64,000 bases of DNA. It comes from Areca catechu (Eukaryota; Streptophyta; Magnoliopsida; Arecales; Arecaceae). The stretch covers positions 104,282,942 through 104,346,941 of the forward strand of contig CM038044.1 of NCBI GenBank assembly GCA_021397845.1, read 5' to 3'. Below are positions 11,236 to 22,140 of this stretch, piece by piece; within the stretch, counting starts at the first letter, position 1, and each line of letters begins with the position of its first letter. The notes beneath the pieces were generated by a model. That model made no database searches. It was given only the letters and a program-made list of their open reading frames with translations, and was not told where the DNA came from. Position numbers and translations under genes: made by a program.

Positions 11236-11475
11236 ATGCATACAAATAGAGTTTCAGCTACAAAGTTTCATGCATCAAAATTTTCAGCACATGTTTCATA
11301 TCAAAAATCAAAAATAGTTTGGTTTAATTGCAATGGGATTGGTCATAAAGCTTTTGAATGTAATTTAAAAAAGAAAAATAAAAATAGAATGAAAAAGATT
11401 TGGGTTCCTAAAGGAACCACTCCCACTAACCTTCAAGGACCCAAGAAAGCTTGGGTACCTAAAAGTATTACTTGA
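11236..11475 (+). pseudogene. Copia C gag remnant with damaged zinc knuckle
   Basis: Carries only the gag C-terminus: KSKIVWFNCNGIGHKAFEC, then KKKNKNRMKKIWVPKGTT. Against the C-x2-C-x4-H-x4-C pattern of Copia B the first Cys is Trp, so zinc binding is probably lost. The open frame ends in a stop right before the protease. The N-terminal gag seen in B (19074-19877) is absent here because of the deletion. Confidence 0.85.
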
Positions 11476-11479
11476 TTAT

Positions 11480-12044
11480 TTTACAAGAATGTCTTGCAGC
11501 CCAAAATTCAAAAAAAAGATGGTATCTGGACAACAGCTGCTTAAGACATATGATGGGTGACAAAGAATAATTCATCACCCTAGAAATGACAGATGGAGGA
11601 ATGGTCATTTTTGGTGACAATGGTAAGGGAAAGATTATTGGCGTTGATAAGATAAGAATCACCCCTTCCACTTTTATTAAAAATGTATTGTTAGTAGACA
11701 AGTTAAAGCATAATTTATTAAGTATAAGTCAATTATGTGATAAAGGCTTCAAGGTTATTTTTGAATCTTTAATATGCATAGTAACTAACTCACTTAATTC
11801 TAGTACTAAGTTTATTGGTCATAGACTTGGAAACATTTACATAGTAGACTTAAATGATCTAGCTATGTCAAGTAGTACAAGTCTAGTGGCAATGAATGCT
11901 AAAACCAAGAAATCTAGCTTACTTTGGCATAGAAGATTAAGTCATGCTAGCATGCATACTTTAGCTAAATTAGCTTTTAAAGATCTAGTTAAAGGTTTAC
12001 TTAAATTTAAAGTTAATTTTGAACATGTTTGTGATGCATGCTAA
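11480..12044 (+). pseudogene. Copia C protease and GAG-pre-integrase
   Basis: The protease motif reads RWYLDNSCLRHMMGD: the catalytic D-S-G of relatives (YLDSG in B and G) has become D-N-S. An open stretch from 11586 continues GGMVIFGDNGKGK, KHNLLSISQLCDKGFKV and the GAG-pre-integrase block LLWHRRLSHASMHTLAKLA, ending with HVCDAC at a stop. The zinc-binding His and Cys of the pre-integrase are visible. It is homologous to 9661-10115 in B. Confidence 0.88.
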
Positions 12045-12960
12045 TTTGGTAAACAAACTAGGGAGAGTTTTAAATCAAAAAATATGGTTTCTACTTCTAG
12101 ACCTTTAGAGCTACTATACATGGACGTATTTAGACCAACTAGGATCATAAGCCTAGGAGGTATGAAATATGGACTTGTGATAGTAGATGACTTTTCATGA
12201 TTCACATGGGTTTTATTTATTGCACATAAAGATGAAGCTTTCAAAGTATTTCAAAAATTTTATAAGAAAGTTTCAAATTAGAAAAATCTTTTAGTTGTTT
12301 CAATTAGAAGTGATCAGGCACTGAATTTAAAAATCAATATTTTAAAGAGTATTGCACTGAACATGGTATTGATTACAACTTCACAGCCCTAGAACACCAC
12401 AACAAAATGGTGTTGTAGAGAGGAAAAATAGGATATTGGAAGAAATGGCCCGAACCATGTTGTGTGAAGGCAATCTTCCAAGGTACTTTTAGGCAGAAGC
12501 TGTGAACACTGTTTGTTGTATATTGAACCATGTTTTGATTAGACCTATTCTAAAGAAAACTCCTTATAAACTTTGGAATGATAGAAAACCTAGTATTCAT
12601 TATTTTCATGTTTTTGGTTGCAAATGCTTTGTACTAAATAATGGAAAGGATGATAACCTTAGAAAATTTGATGCTAAATCTGATGAAGCAATATTTCTTG
12701 GTTATTCAACTTCTAGCAAAGCTTATAGAGTATTTAATTAAAGAACATTAACTGTTGAAGAATCTATCCATATTATATTTGATGAAACTAAACCCTCACC
12801 TTCTAGAAAAGAAGAGTGCATTAATATTGATGTAGGTACAATTGACAAAGCTATGAAGGACATGAGACTCAAGGACAAACAAGCAGGAGAAGAAGATGAA
12901 ATGGTAAGCAAAGATCATGGTGATTTGCCTAAAGAATGAAGGTATTAACATCACATCCTA
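12045..12960 (+). pseudogene. Copia C integrase
   Basis: Continues FGKQTRESFKSKN, LLYMDVFRPTRI, LVIVDDFS, then a stop and AHKDEAFKVFQKFYKK. A frameshift follows near SIRSDQ (about 12316), after which the block with NGVVERKNRILEEMAR appears in another frame. The C-terminal arm at 12502-12741 reads CYILNHV-like, PYKLWNDRKP and FLGYSTSSKAYRVFN, followed by an acidic tail into the RT linker. Multiple stops and at least one frameshift make it inactive. Confidence 0.87.
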
Positions 12961-13079
12961 AAGATTCAATTATAGGTAATCCCTCACAAGGAGTTAGGAC
13001 TAGGTCATCACTTAGAGATGCACATGATTACCTAGCATTTGTTTCACAAATAGAACCTAATTGCATAGAAATAGCCGAA

Positions 13080-13930
13080 AATGACCCAAATTAGAAGATG
13101 GATATGCATGAAGAACTTAATCAATTTGAAAGAAATAATGTTTGGACCTTAGTAAATAGACCCTCTAATCATCCTATTATAGGAACTAAATGGATTTATA
13201 GAAATAAATTAGAAGAAAATACAATGTAATTAGAAATAAAGTTAGACTAGTTACCAAAGGATATAACTAGGAAGAAGGAATAGATTTTGATGAAACCTAT
13301 GCACCTGTAGCAAGATTAGAAGCCATTAGATTATTATTTGCATTTACTTGCTACATGGATTTCAAACTGTTTCAAATGGATGTGAAAAGCATATTTTTAA
13401 ATGGATATATTTCTGAAGAAGATTTTGTAGAACAACTGCCTGGATTTGAGAACCATGCTTTTTCTAATCATGTTTTTAAACTTAATAAAGCTTTATATGA
13501 TTTAAAATAAGCACCTAGAGCATGGTATGATAGACTGAGTAAATTCTTACTTGAAAATAATTTTATTGGAGGCAATGTAGACACCACTCTATTCATTAAA
13601 AGAAAAGAAAATGATATGTTAGTTGTACAAATTTATGTAAATGATATAATTTTTGGTACAACTAATGAAAATTTATGTAGAGAATTTGCTGAGCTTATGC
13701 AGGTCGAATTTGAAATGAGCTTAATGGGTGAACTAACCTACTTCCTTGGACTCCAAATTAAGCAAACAAAGGAAGGAATATTTATCAACCATGTTAAGTA
13801 CATCAAGAAGATAATTAAGAAGTTTGGTATGGAGTCATTTAAAGAAATTGGCACACCCAGGAGCCCTACCTATAGACTTAACAAGAATGAAGATGGAAAC
13901 AACATTGATCAAAAGTTTATTAAGGTGTGA
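13080..13930 (+). pseudogene. Copia C reverse transcriptase
   Basis: RT blocks in order: IRNKVRLVTKGYN, GIDFDETYAPVARLEAIRLL, FQMDVKSIFLNGYISEE, QLPGFENHAF, LNKALYDLK (stop) APRAWYDRLS, then an open part from 13616 with QIYVNDIIFG. The catalytic YVDD is YVND, so the second catalytic Asp is gone. It ends with RSPTYRLNKNEDG. Homologous RT in Copia G (41424-42290) keeps YVDD. It would have copied the element RNA. Confidence 0.9.
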
Positions 13931-14577
13931 TTGAATTACTATTATATTTAACTGCTAGTAGACCTGATATCTTGTTTAGTATTTGTATATGTGCTAGATT
14001 TCAATCTAATTCAAATGAATCACATATACTTGCTCTTAAAAGAATCATAAGATATCTAAAAGGAACAAGTAATCTAGGTCTATGGTATTCTAAACAATCT
14101 TTATTGAATTTAATTAGTTTTTTTTATGCTTATTATGGTGAATGTAAAATTGATAGAAAAAGTACTAGTGGTACATGTCAATTTCTAGGGTTGAACTTAA
14201 TCTCATGGCATAGTAAGAAATAAAACTCCGTGGCACTATCTACCACTGAGACAGAGTATGTGACTGCAAGAAGTTATTGCGCTTAAGTGCTTTGAATTAA
14301 GCAACAACTAGAAGACTATGGTGTTATTCAAACTAAAATTCCAATCAAATATGATAACACAAGTGCTATTAATTTGACAAAGAATCCTATTCAGCATTCT
14401 AGAACTAAACATATAGAAATAAGGCATCACTTCATAAGGAATCATGTACAAAATGATAATATTGAACTTGAATTTGTTCCAACTGAAAATCAATTAGCTG
14501 ACATCTTCACTAAGCCACTTAATGAGGATAGATTTCAGTTGATTAGAGGAGAATTAGGCTTGTGTGACCATTTTTAG
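13927..14577 (+). pseudogene. Copia C RNase H
   Basis: Begins ELLLYLTASRPDILFSICICARFQ (the RT/RNase H bridge), then RIIRYLKGTSNLGLWYS, DRKSTSGTCQFLG and LISWHSKK. After stops the other frame ends KTKHIEIRHHFIRNHV-like sequence and QLADIFTKPLNEDRFQ, a classic Copia pol terminus. The RNase H Asp block reads FFYAYYGECK where relatives have YSDADFA-like sequence, so catalytic acids look lost. Confidence 0.88.
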
Positions 14578-14581
14578 AATT

Positions 14582-14918
14582 CTTGACCTAATTTCTTCAA
14601 AATTAAGGAAAAATTATCTACAAAATCTCCATCACCAATCTATGGTAGATAACCACTTTATCTAGTGCATTTCTAGGGTTAGGAGCCATTTTGCTAAACT
14701 TTTGAAACTTTTCCTTTAATCCTTGCTCGAGCCGACTCAAGTAGATAAGGTTCTAGCCAAGCCAACTCGGCTGTCGGGGTAATGTTTTTTAAAAACCCGT
14801 AGGCCCCAAACCTAGGTCACTTTCTTTCCTGTTGATCCCTAACTGAATAACCAAAAAATTTCTTTCCAAACCCTTGGGACCACACCTTCTCACTCTCTCT
14901 TCCTTAGATCCTTAATCC
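14582..14918 (+). promoter_or_regulatory. Copia C spacer between pol and ORF3 with LTR-like motif
   Basis: No coding signal. Around 14726-14772 it holds CTCGAGCCGACTCAAG and AAGCCAACTCGGCTG, the same GAGCCGACTC-type words that cluster in the 3' LTR of this element (17820-18065). ORF3 starts at the ATG at 14919. It may control ORF3 expression (inference). Confidence 0.5.
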
Positions 14919-16717
14919 ATGGCTCCAAAGAAAGCATCCACTCAACGAGGAAAATGGAAGATTCCAAGCTCTAGCACAGTAGAACGAAGAACAAAAGCTC
15001 ATCATGAGGAGACAACTCAAAGAGATCAAGCCATTTCCCCACCTAGACAGATTATTCCGATAGGAAATCATCCCGTAACCTCCAAAAGAAAGGTACTCTT
15101 TGAGTTTCTTGAGCAAGTGAGTTTCCGGATAGGGGATTGGATTTCACTTTAGGGATGGCAATTCTTTAGTTATTTGGATTTACCCACTTACCCCTCATTA
15201 GTAAGAAGTTTTTCTGAGAATCTAACCTTGGGGCAAATCAAATAACATCTACTATCAAAGGGGTAAATATCATTATAGATGAAGAAGTTTTCAGTAGTGT
15301 ACTTCATCTCCCCACTACTGGAAAATGCCATCTAGTTTAAAAAAATAAATAGGATACCTTAAGAACAATTTTAGAAAGGAAGCATGTCAGTGGAATTGTG
15401 AATTTGCAAGCAAATTAACTGTCTTTAGAAATGAGGCTGCTTCACAATTTTATCAGTAGAATTTACTTGCCTAGAACTGGTTGATTTGATTGGGTAAGTG
15501 AAAGGGACATGGTGTTTATGAGTTATCTGATTGAGGGGGAGCAGATCAACCTCCTATTTATTATGTTGTCTCAGATGAAAGATGCTGCCAGGAAGGCAAG
15601 AGCATGCCTTCCATATGGCATGGCGTTTACCCTAATTTTCAAAGATTATGGATTGGACCTGACAGATGAGGATGCCAAACCATTGCTTCATACTGATAGA
15701 TATTCTGACAAGTCTCTTCACCATATGGGTTACCACAAGATCGAAGGTTAGTGGGTGAAGAAGACTTCAGGATAGAGGATAGTGCATCACTCTTCTGATG
15801 ATGAGGAGGCTGAGCCTGACACTGCTGCTACTACTCCTGCTAAAGAGGAAGAGTCAAATGGAGATGCAGATGCAGACACAGAGTCTGGTGATAGTGATGA
15901 TTCTTCTGATGAGGAGGTTGAGGGACAGGCTGAGATAAATAAACAGCCTGGTAGTCCGAGGACTCCACCAAGACAATCTACTGCACCTTCAGCACCTTCG
16001 ACTTCGGCTTGTACTTCCACTTAGACGGCTATTACACTTGAGTAGTTCACTCATTTCACAGATACCCTGACTGGCAATTCAGATCGATTTTTGGCGATCT
16101 TCTTCAGACACTTGAGAGAGGCCTACAGGAGTTTCGCACTGAGATGAGAGAGCTTACACTAAGGATGGAGATAGTGGAGATGAGTCAGAGGATGCAGGAT
16201 GACTACCAAATAGATCTTACACAACTATGTTTTGACTTCGGCAGACTTCGAGGAGTTGCAGATTCCTTTGCTACTCAACAGGCTAAGCATTGCATGGTAT
16301 TCAGCAGGAGGTAGATAGGATGGGAACAGAGCTTAGGACAGTTCTCTTCTGGTCACTGGAGTACGACTTGGACCTGGAGCTTCTACTTCTAGACAGCCAC
16401 CTCCACAGCCTTCACCCAGACCTAGACAGCCTCCACCACATGCTAGATAGCCACCTCCTCCACCTAAAACTAGACCAGCATCTAGGACCAGAAACTCTAG
16501 AGGACCCTCACCACCTATTAGGAGTTCTAGAGTTTTTGCTACCGAAACCATAGATGTAGGTTCTAGTAGTGATGAAAGTAACCAAGATCTTTTTGGTTAC
16601 TGTTATGCATTTTGTTGTATCACTTTTTGTATGCTTTTGTATGACCTTGTAACATCTAATGATGTAATGTATCTTTTTGAAGTAATTATATATATACATT
16701 TTCCACTTAATGTATAA
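14919..16717 (+). pseudogene. Copia C ORF3, plant-transposon-type protein of SIRE-like elements
   Basis: Starts MAPKKASTQRGKWK. A folded part follows, in pieces: IVNLQANQLSLEMRLLHNFI, YLPRTG, then the open part from 15509 with INLLFIMLSQMKDAARKA, LPYGMAFTLIFKDYGLDL and LLHTDRYSDKSLHHMGYH. Next come a Ser/Asp/Glu-rich acidic stretch (15782-16024) and a Pro-rich stretch. The layout and LPYGM block resemble the family named putative plant transposon protein (Pfam Transposase_32), from memory. A hydrophobic run FGYCYAFCCITFCMLLYDLV near 16590-16650 could be a membrane segment, as in env-like proteins of SIRE elements. Homologue: Copia G ORF3 (39439-40750). Several stops and frameshifts. Function unknown. 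Confidence 0.65.
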
Positions 16718-17401
16718 GGGTTGTCATTTTTTTGTGTGATGTATCTAAGCTTGAACTCAATAATTGATATCAAACAATTGATATTAAAAAAAGAAAAAAT
16801 GTTAACAAGAATATGAAGAAAATAAAGAGAAGGTGAAATTATCTCAAAACATCTTAATATTCTTGTAATATTTCAAAAATTATTGATTTGTATTCCCATA
16901 AAGAATGATATTTTTGATGATGAAAAAAAGGGGGAGTAGTAATAATGATGTGCATGGAAAATACAACTTCATGGAAAATATTTTATGGGAGTAGTAAGTT
17001 ATTTATGCATGAAAAATATTTTATGTGATGTAAATGGAAAACATTTTGCATGAAAACATGCAAGAAAATGAAATATGGGGAGAAGTTATTTATGCATGGA
17101 ATTTAATGGAACTTAGCTCTGATATATTTTGATACTAAATTAATGGAAATAAGCTCTGATACATTTTGATACTTAATTGGCTTTGATTCGTTCTAAAGCA
17201 AAAATACATTTTGATAAATATTGGCTCTGATACATTTTGGATACATAGTGATACATTTTGATACATTCTTGATACATAACTGGTATATGTTGATACTTAC
17301 TGATACACATCAATTTAAACCATATACAAGTCACTTTGATATTTCTAAGTGTTCATATATACATAATTATAAAGTTTTTCCATGCCCAGTGTTTTGTCAT
17401 C
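16718..17401 (+). promoter_or_regulatory. Copia C 3' spacer with PBS-complementary decamers
   Basis: AT-rich, without coding signal. It carries GCTCTGATAC at 17153-17162 and 17224-17233 and GCTCTGATAT at 17116-17125, plus many TTTTGATAC and TGATACATTTTGATAC words. GCTCTGATAC is the 3' end of initiator tRNA-Met without its terminal CA and so is complementary to the PBS used by this family (seen intact in B). Copia G has the same arrangement at 38009-38455. Confidence 0.6.
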
Positions 17402-17418
17402 ATCAAAAAGGGGGAGAT
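17402..17418 (+). promoter_or_regulatory. Copia C polypurine tract
   Basis: ATCAAAAAGGGGGAGAT lies directly before the 3' LTR start TGTTGACC and would prime plus-strand DNA. Confidence 0.88.
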
Positions 17419-18903
17419 TGTTGACCCCTGGAATAATTTAGATGATAACAAAATATTGAATCATGTATTTGATACTAACTCTTTTCAAGTGTTTAAGAAT
17501 TTTTTATAGGATGGTTCAAATGAAAATCATTCTACCTACAATTCTAAAATCATTGTAATAAATCAAGTTTCTCATAGAAAATGATCATGTACTGAAGAGC
17601 TCAAGAAAACTTAAATGTATATTCCTATAAAAAGGGGCAATTTTATGTAATTTTATAGTTTAAATTTCTTAAATTAAGTTTAAAAGAAGTTTGAGAGTAG
17701 TTGGAAGTTGTTAGAAGAAGATTGATGAAGTTTGGAAGTCTATTGGACAAAGTTTACTCGAGCTAACTAGAAGATTAGAGCTGATGCAGTGATCTGGCAC
17801 GGCACACAAATTTTTGATACTCAGCCAACCAAGCCGACTCACTGAGAAACCGAGTCGACTCTTCCAGAGAGAGTAAATTTTAGTTTTGAGAAAACTGGTC
17901 ATCCGAGCCGACTCAACTGAAGAGAGCTGACTCTGGCAGAACTATATTTTTACATGTCTGAGAATCCAAGCCGACTCAACTGAGGAGAGTCGACTCGACC
18001 AAAGTGCAGTTTCTACATGTCTGAGAATCCGAGCCAACTCGACCCAACCGAGCCGACTCGAATCCCAGATTTTTAAAATGCAATGGCTTGTTCCAGAATT
18101 GATTTTTTGAATCCTTATTACCTTCCAACGACTAGTTCTCATTTCCCAAGGCACTACAATGGTAAAATTCAGCTGGGAACACTTCAAGAAGGTATAAATG
18201 AAGGATCTAAACAATTTTTGAAGAAGATTAATGAGTACATTGAATATTTTTCAAGAGCTTTCAAGCAAGGCTCAAGTTCTTCACTAACTTTCAACTACTT
18301 TCTTGAGTCAACCTTTGAATAATTAAGAGGAGCCTTGATGAGCATTGAAGGAGCCTTGAAGAGCATTGAAGAAGCCTTGAAGAGGCCCCCATTCAAGAGC
18401 TTTAACCATAACAACTCAACTTTTAGAGTTTGTTTTTGTTGCTTCCTTTTGTTACTCTATTTTGAGTATTGTTCCAAGTACAGCAGGGACTGTAACTTGT
18501 GACTTGTTTAAAATTTTTGGTAAGCCTTGAAAATCAAGTTTGGATTGTTAGTGAGCCCAGGAAAACTAACATTGTATTAGGTTCTTGGTGATCCTGGTGT
18601 AAAACTAAGATTGGGTTTTGGTTTATGAGCCCGGTGCAAAACAAACTAACTGTATTCTTGTGAGAATATAGTGAAAATCCCAAGTGGTATCTTGGATAGT
18701 GGATGTAGGAGCTGGGTTGCTCCGAACCACTATAAAATTTGTAGTGTTTGTGCTTGCTTGTGTTTGTGCTCATTTATTTGCTTCCACATTTAACACCTAA
18801 CTCACTTCATTCACCATAATAAGATTTCAAAAGGGCATATATTTGTGAAAAAGGTTTCATACCCAATTCAGCCCCCCCTCTTGGGTAGGCCAACTAGGCA
18901 ACA
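17419..18903 (+). repeat. Copia C 3' LTR
   Basis: 1485 bp, TGTTGACCCC to GGCAACA. A TATA-box candidate CCTATAAAAAGGGGC lies at about 17627. Near-palindromic words GAGCCGACTC / GAGTCGACTC cluster at 17820-18065. Ends with CCCCCCCTCTTGGGTAGG, shared with the LTRs of B and H. Small ORFs inside are not genes. Confidence 0.93.
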
Positions 18904-19073
18904 CCCGGCTTTTTACATTCATAGCATATGGGTAGTTACTCATTTTCTTTATCTTTGTCCTTCTCTTTCTCCTTGCTTTGTTCTCTTTTGCTAAAATGCT
19001 TCCTCCTAAACCTTGATTTTCCTTTGCCTATAAATCTTTGGAATCTTCTCATGACTAGTGCTATTTCATCATT

Positions 19074-19877
19074 TCATAGTTCTTCATCTGAAGATGGGCT
19101 TTCTTCATCTTCATCTTCTTGCTTTTTAATATCTGCTGCAGCCTTGAATGCTATTGTTTTCTTTTTCTTATTATCATCTTCACTGCAGTGATGCATGGTT
19201 AATTCATGAGTGATCAAGGAGCCAAGAAGATCATCAAGTGGAAGTTCATTTAAGTCTTTGGCTTCTTGTATTGCAGTGACTTTAGGATCCCATTTGTCAA
19301 GTAAGCATCGAAGAATCTTTTGTACGAGATCTACATTTAAGTAGACCCTGCCAAGACTTTTCAAACCATTAATAATATCTGTAAATCTAGCAAACATTTG
19401 AGATATTGTCTCATTTGGTTCCATTTTGAAAAGTTCATAATTATGCACAAGTATATTGATTTTTGAAGTATTAACTTGAGTGGTGCCTTCATGAGTGACT
19501 TGTGGTTTATCCCAAATTTCCTTTGCCGAAGTGCAAGTGGAAATCCGGATAAACTCATTTGCATTCAAAGCACAATAAAAAAGATTCATGGCTTTGGCAT
19601 TTAGTTCATCCATTTTCATGTCATATTCATCCCATTCTTCTTTCAGTTTTGGGATGTCTATGCCATCTACTTTCTTAAGGGGTATGTGAGGTCCTTTCAA
19701 AATAATTTTCCATGGTTGAAAATCAATAGCTTGAATATAAATCTTCTTTCTTGCTTTCCAATAAGTGTAATTGGTACCGGTGAATAGTGGATGTCTATTG
19801 CTTGATTGACCTTCGGCCAAAGAAGTGCTCATTTGGGTTGCCAAGATCTTTTCTCTTAATCGTGGGATTAATGGCAC
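19074..19877 (-). pseudogene. Copia B gag, N-terminal part
   Basis: A 267-codon open frame. The element's gag probably starts at the in-frame MSTSLAEGQS, because relatives begin at that point; the upstream Met is possible. Motifs: LFTGTNYTYWKARKKIYIQA, then NLFYCALNANEFIRIS, the C-terminal UBN2/retrotran-gag region FARFTDIINGLKSLG and LLGSLITHELTMH, and an acidic tail EDEDEESPSSDEEL. No stop is visible in this part. The zinc knuckles resume beyond Copia C at 10112-10810. It forms the particle shell. The PBS starts 9 bases upstream of the open frame. Confidence 0.93.
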
Positions 19878-19886
19878 TAAAACGAA

Positions 19887-19898
19887 GCTCTGATACCA
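19887..19898 (-). promoter_or_regulatory. Copia B primer binding site, tRNA-iMet
   Basis: GCTCTGATACCA on the plus strand, two bases from the 5' LTR at 19901; complementary in sense to initiator tRNA-Met. Confidence 0.93.
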
Positions 19899-19900
19899 CT

Positions 19901-21254
19901 TGTTGCCAAGTTGGCCAACCTAAGAGGGGGGGTGAATTGGGTTTGAGAAATTTTAACAAGTATGTGCCTTTTGAAAACTTTGTGTGGTGAGTGAAGTGAT
20001 TAGAGTATTACAAGTGGAAGTAAATGATGATGCAAGAACAACACAAACACCATAAAATTTAGAGTGGTTCGGAGCAACCCAGCTCCTACTCCACAACCCA
20101 AGATGCATACTTGGGATTTTCACTATATTCATCCGAATACAGCCAGATTGTTTTGCAAAGGGCTCACAATCCAAAACCCAATACAATGTCAATTTTTCCA
20201 GGCTCACTAACAATCCAACTTGGTTTTCAAGGCTCACCAATAACCTTTAAAACAACTTACAAGTCACAACTCCCTGCCGCACTTGCAATAACTCAAAACA
20301 GAGTATAAAAGGAAGCAACACTTAAAACAAACCCAAAGATTTGAATGGTTGTAGTTGAAGCTCTTAATGAGGCCTTCTTGAAAGCTTCTTCAATGCTCTT
20401 CAATGCCTCTCTTAATACTTCAAAGGTAGACTCGAGATAGTAGTTGAAAGTTGGTGAAAAACTTGAGTTTTTACTTGAAAGCTCTTGAAATATTCAATAC
20501 CCTCATAAAAATTATTCAAAACTTGTTTAGATCCATCATTTATAGCCTCTTGAAGTGTTTCCAGATAAATATGGCCATTGGAGTGCCTTGGGAGTTGAGA
20601 TATAGCCATTAAAGCTTTGAATTCCAAGAAATTTGAATTTTAGAACTAGTCGTTACTATAGTAGAACCAGAAAATCGAGTCAGCTCGGATGATTGAGTCG
20701 GCTCGGATGCTCAGTCCAGTAGTTCAACAGTTCTGGAAGAGTCGACTCGGATTCCATGGAGTCGTCTCAGATGCTAGAAATCACAGAAACCCATTTTTCA
20801 TAGTTCTGAAAGAGTCGGCTCAAATTTTGCTTGAGTCGGCTCAGTTGGCTAAAACTTGAAACTTTCTATACCGTGCCATGTCATGCCATGAGAATGTATC
20901 GCTCTAATAATTAAGTCGGCTCGAGTGAACTTGCTTCCAAAAGCTTCCAAATGGCTTCAAACTCCTTCCAAACAACTTGTAAACCTAATCTAAGATGTTT
21001 AATCTTAAAATTACATTTATTTGACCCTTTTACATGATTATACAAATAAATTTAGCTAAGGCTCTCAAATAAATGAAACATACATGAAACTTTTCTTAAA
21101 TATATGGATTGATCTCAGTTGTCTTGAAAAACATAGGGTTGATTATTGTTCAATAGAAATGCCCTACAAAAACTTCTCAAACACTTAAAGATCATTAATA
21201 TCAAATACATGCTCCAATATTTTGTAATCATCAAAATCATTCTAGGGGTCAACA
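19901..21254 (-). repeat. Copia B 5' LTR
   Basis: 1354 bp, TGTTGCCAAG to GGGGTCAACA on the plus strand. In sense it starts TGTTGACCCCTAGAATGA like Copia C. A cluster of GAGTCGGCTC / GAGTCGACTC words lies at 20675-20925. Beyond it Copia D starts at once; the target duplication would be TGTAC (21255-21259), but its partner is off the window. Confidence 0.9.
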
Positions 21255-21309
21255 TGTACACTAATAAAGATCCATATTTTGCTACATTTTTTTTTTAGAG
21301 GACTAAGGT

Positions 21310-22140
21310 AGTGGATGAACTAACTTGGCATCACTGACTAGGCCACCCAAACAATTATATTTTGCAATATCTACAGAGCAACAATTTTATTTTAGTAAAT
21401 AAGCTGATTGGCACCTTATGTACAAATTGTCAGATTAGCAAAAGTTCAAGATTTTCATTTTATTTATCCAACTCTTATTGCTCTGATCCATTAGAAAAAA
21501 TACATTATGACCTTTGGGAACCCATCCCAATTTCTTCACTACAAAAATTTTGTTACTATCTGATATTCATTGATGATTTTTCCTATTACTGCTGGTTATA
21601 TCCATTGAAGTAGAAATTAGATTTTTTTGATATTTTTCTCTCATTTTAGAAATTGGTTAAAAATCAATTTGATCATAAGATTAAAATCTTTCAATCTGAT
21701 AGAGGGGGTAAATTTAATAGCAATAATTTTCTTGCACACCTTCATGGTTATGGTATACAACACTAGCTTTCTTGTTCAAGTACACCAAAATAAAATAGTG
21801 TTGCTGAAAGGAAACATCGACATATTCTTGAACACGGATTTACTGCACTCTTTGAACCTTCTGTACCTCTCTGCTATTGGGTAGAAATGTTTACAACTAC
21901 AAACTATTTGATAAAACATCTCCCATCCAGGACTCTAGAAAGCCAAAGTTCATATCTGGTCTTATTCAAGAAGGACCCCGACTACTCTTTGCTCTAAGTT
22001 TTTGGATCTTGTTATTACCCATACCTTCATAACTACATGATGAACAAATTTGATAAATGCTCCCTACCATATATTTTTTGGGATATAGTGACAAATACAA
22101 GGGATATCGCTATCTTCATCAATCAACCGGTTGTATCTCT
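21310..22140 (+). pseudogene. Copia D GAG-pre-integrase and integrase
   Basis: Starts ELTWHH (stop) LGHPNNYILQYLQ and CTNCQISKSSRF, the His/Cys zinc-binding region. The core follows: PLEKIHYDLWEP, CYYLIFIDDFSYYCWLYPLK, then QSDRGGKFNSN-like sequence at about 21696 and a His-rich C-terminal arm near 22080 (FLGYSDKYKGYRYLH-like). A stop follows YPLK and more occur downstream. The Asp of the first and second acidic motifs can be read; the Glu region is damaged. Confidence 0.8.

Larger units (their letters stand above)
10811..18903 (+). mobile_element. Copia C, SIRE/Maximus-like element with a third ORF
   Basis: Bounded by TGTTGACCCC at 10811 and GGCAACA at 18903, with a perfect duplication CCCGG (10806-10810, 18904-18908). 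Order: truncated 5' LTR, gag remnant, protease, integrase, RT, RNase H, ORF3, long 3' spacer, PPT, full 3' LTR. The PBS, most of the 5' LTR and most of gag were lost in one deletion at about 11221. The protease and RT active sites are mutated and many stops are present. It lies in a member of its own family (Copia B) in the opposite orientation. Confidence 0.95.
8564..21254 (-). mobile_element. Copia B, SIRE/Maximus-like, split by Copia C and by Copia A
   Basis: Read leftwards: 5' LTR 19901-21254, PBS 19887-19898, gag N-part 19074-19877, interruption by Copia C (10811-18903), gag C-part, protease, GAG-pre-integrase and integrase, then cut at 8564 by Copia A in the INT-RT linker (RTRSSFRD, matching RTRSSLRDAHDYLAF in C). 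RT, RNase H and the 3' LTR are expected left of the window. The LTR start TGTTGACCCCTAGAATGA and end CCAACTTGGCAACA match C, so B and C are one family in opposite orientation. B itself is inserted in Copia D. Confidence 0.9.

Noticed and set aside
15787..16020. Minus-strand ORF opposite Copia C ORF3
   Set aside because: It is the antisense of the acidic Ser/Asp/Glu stretch; typical shadow frame.
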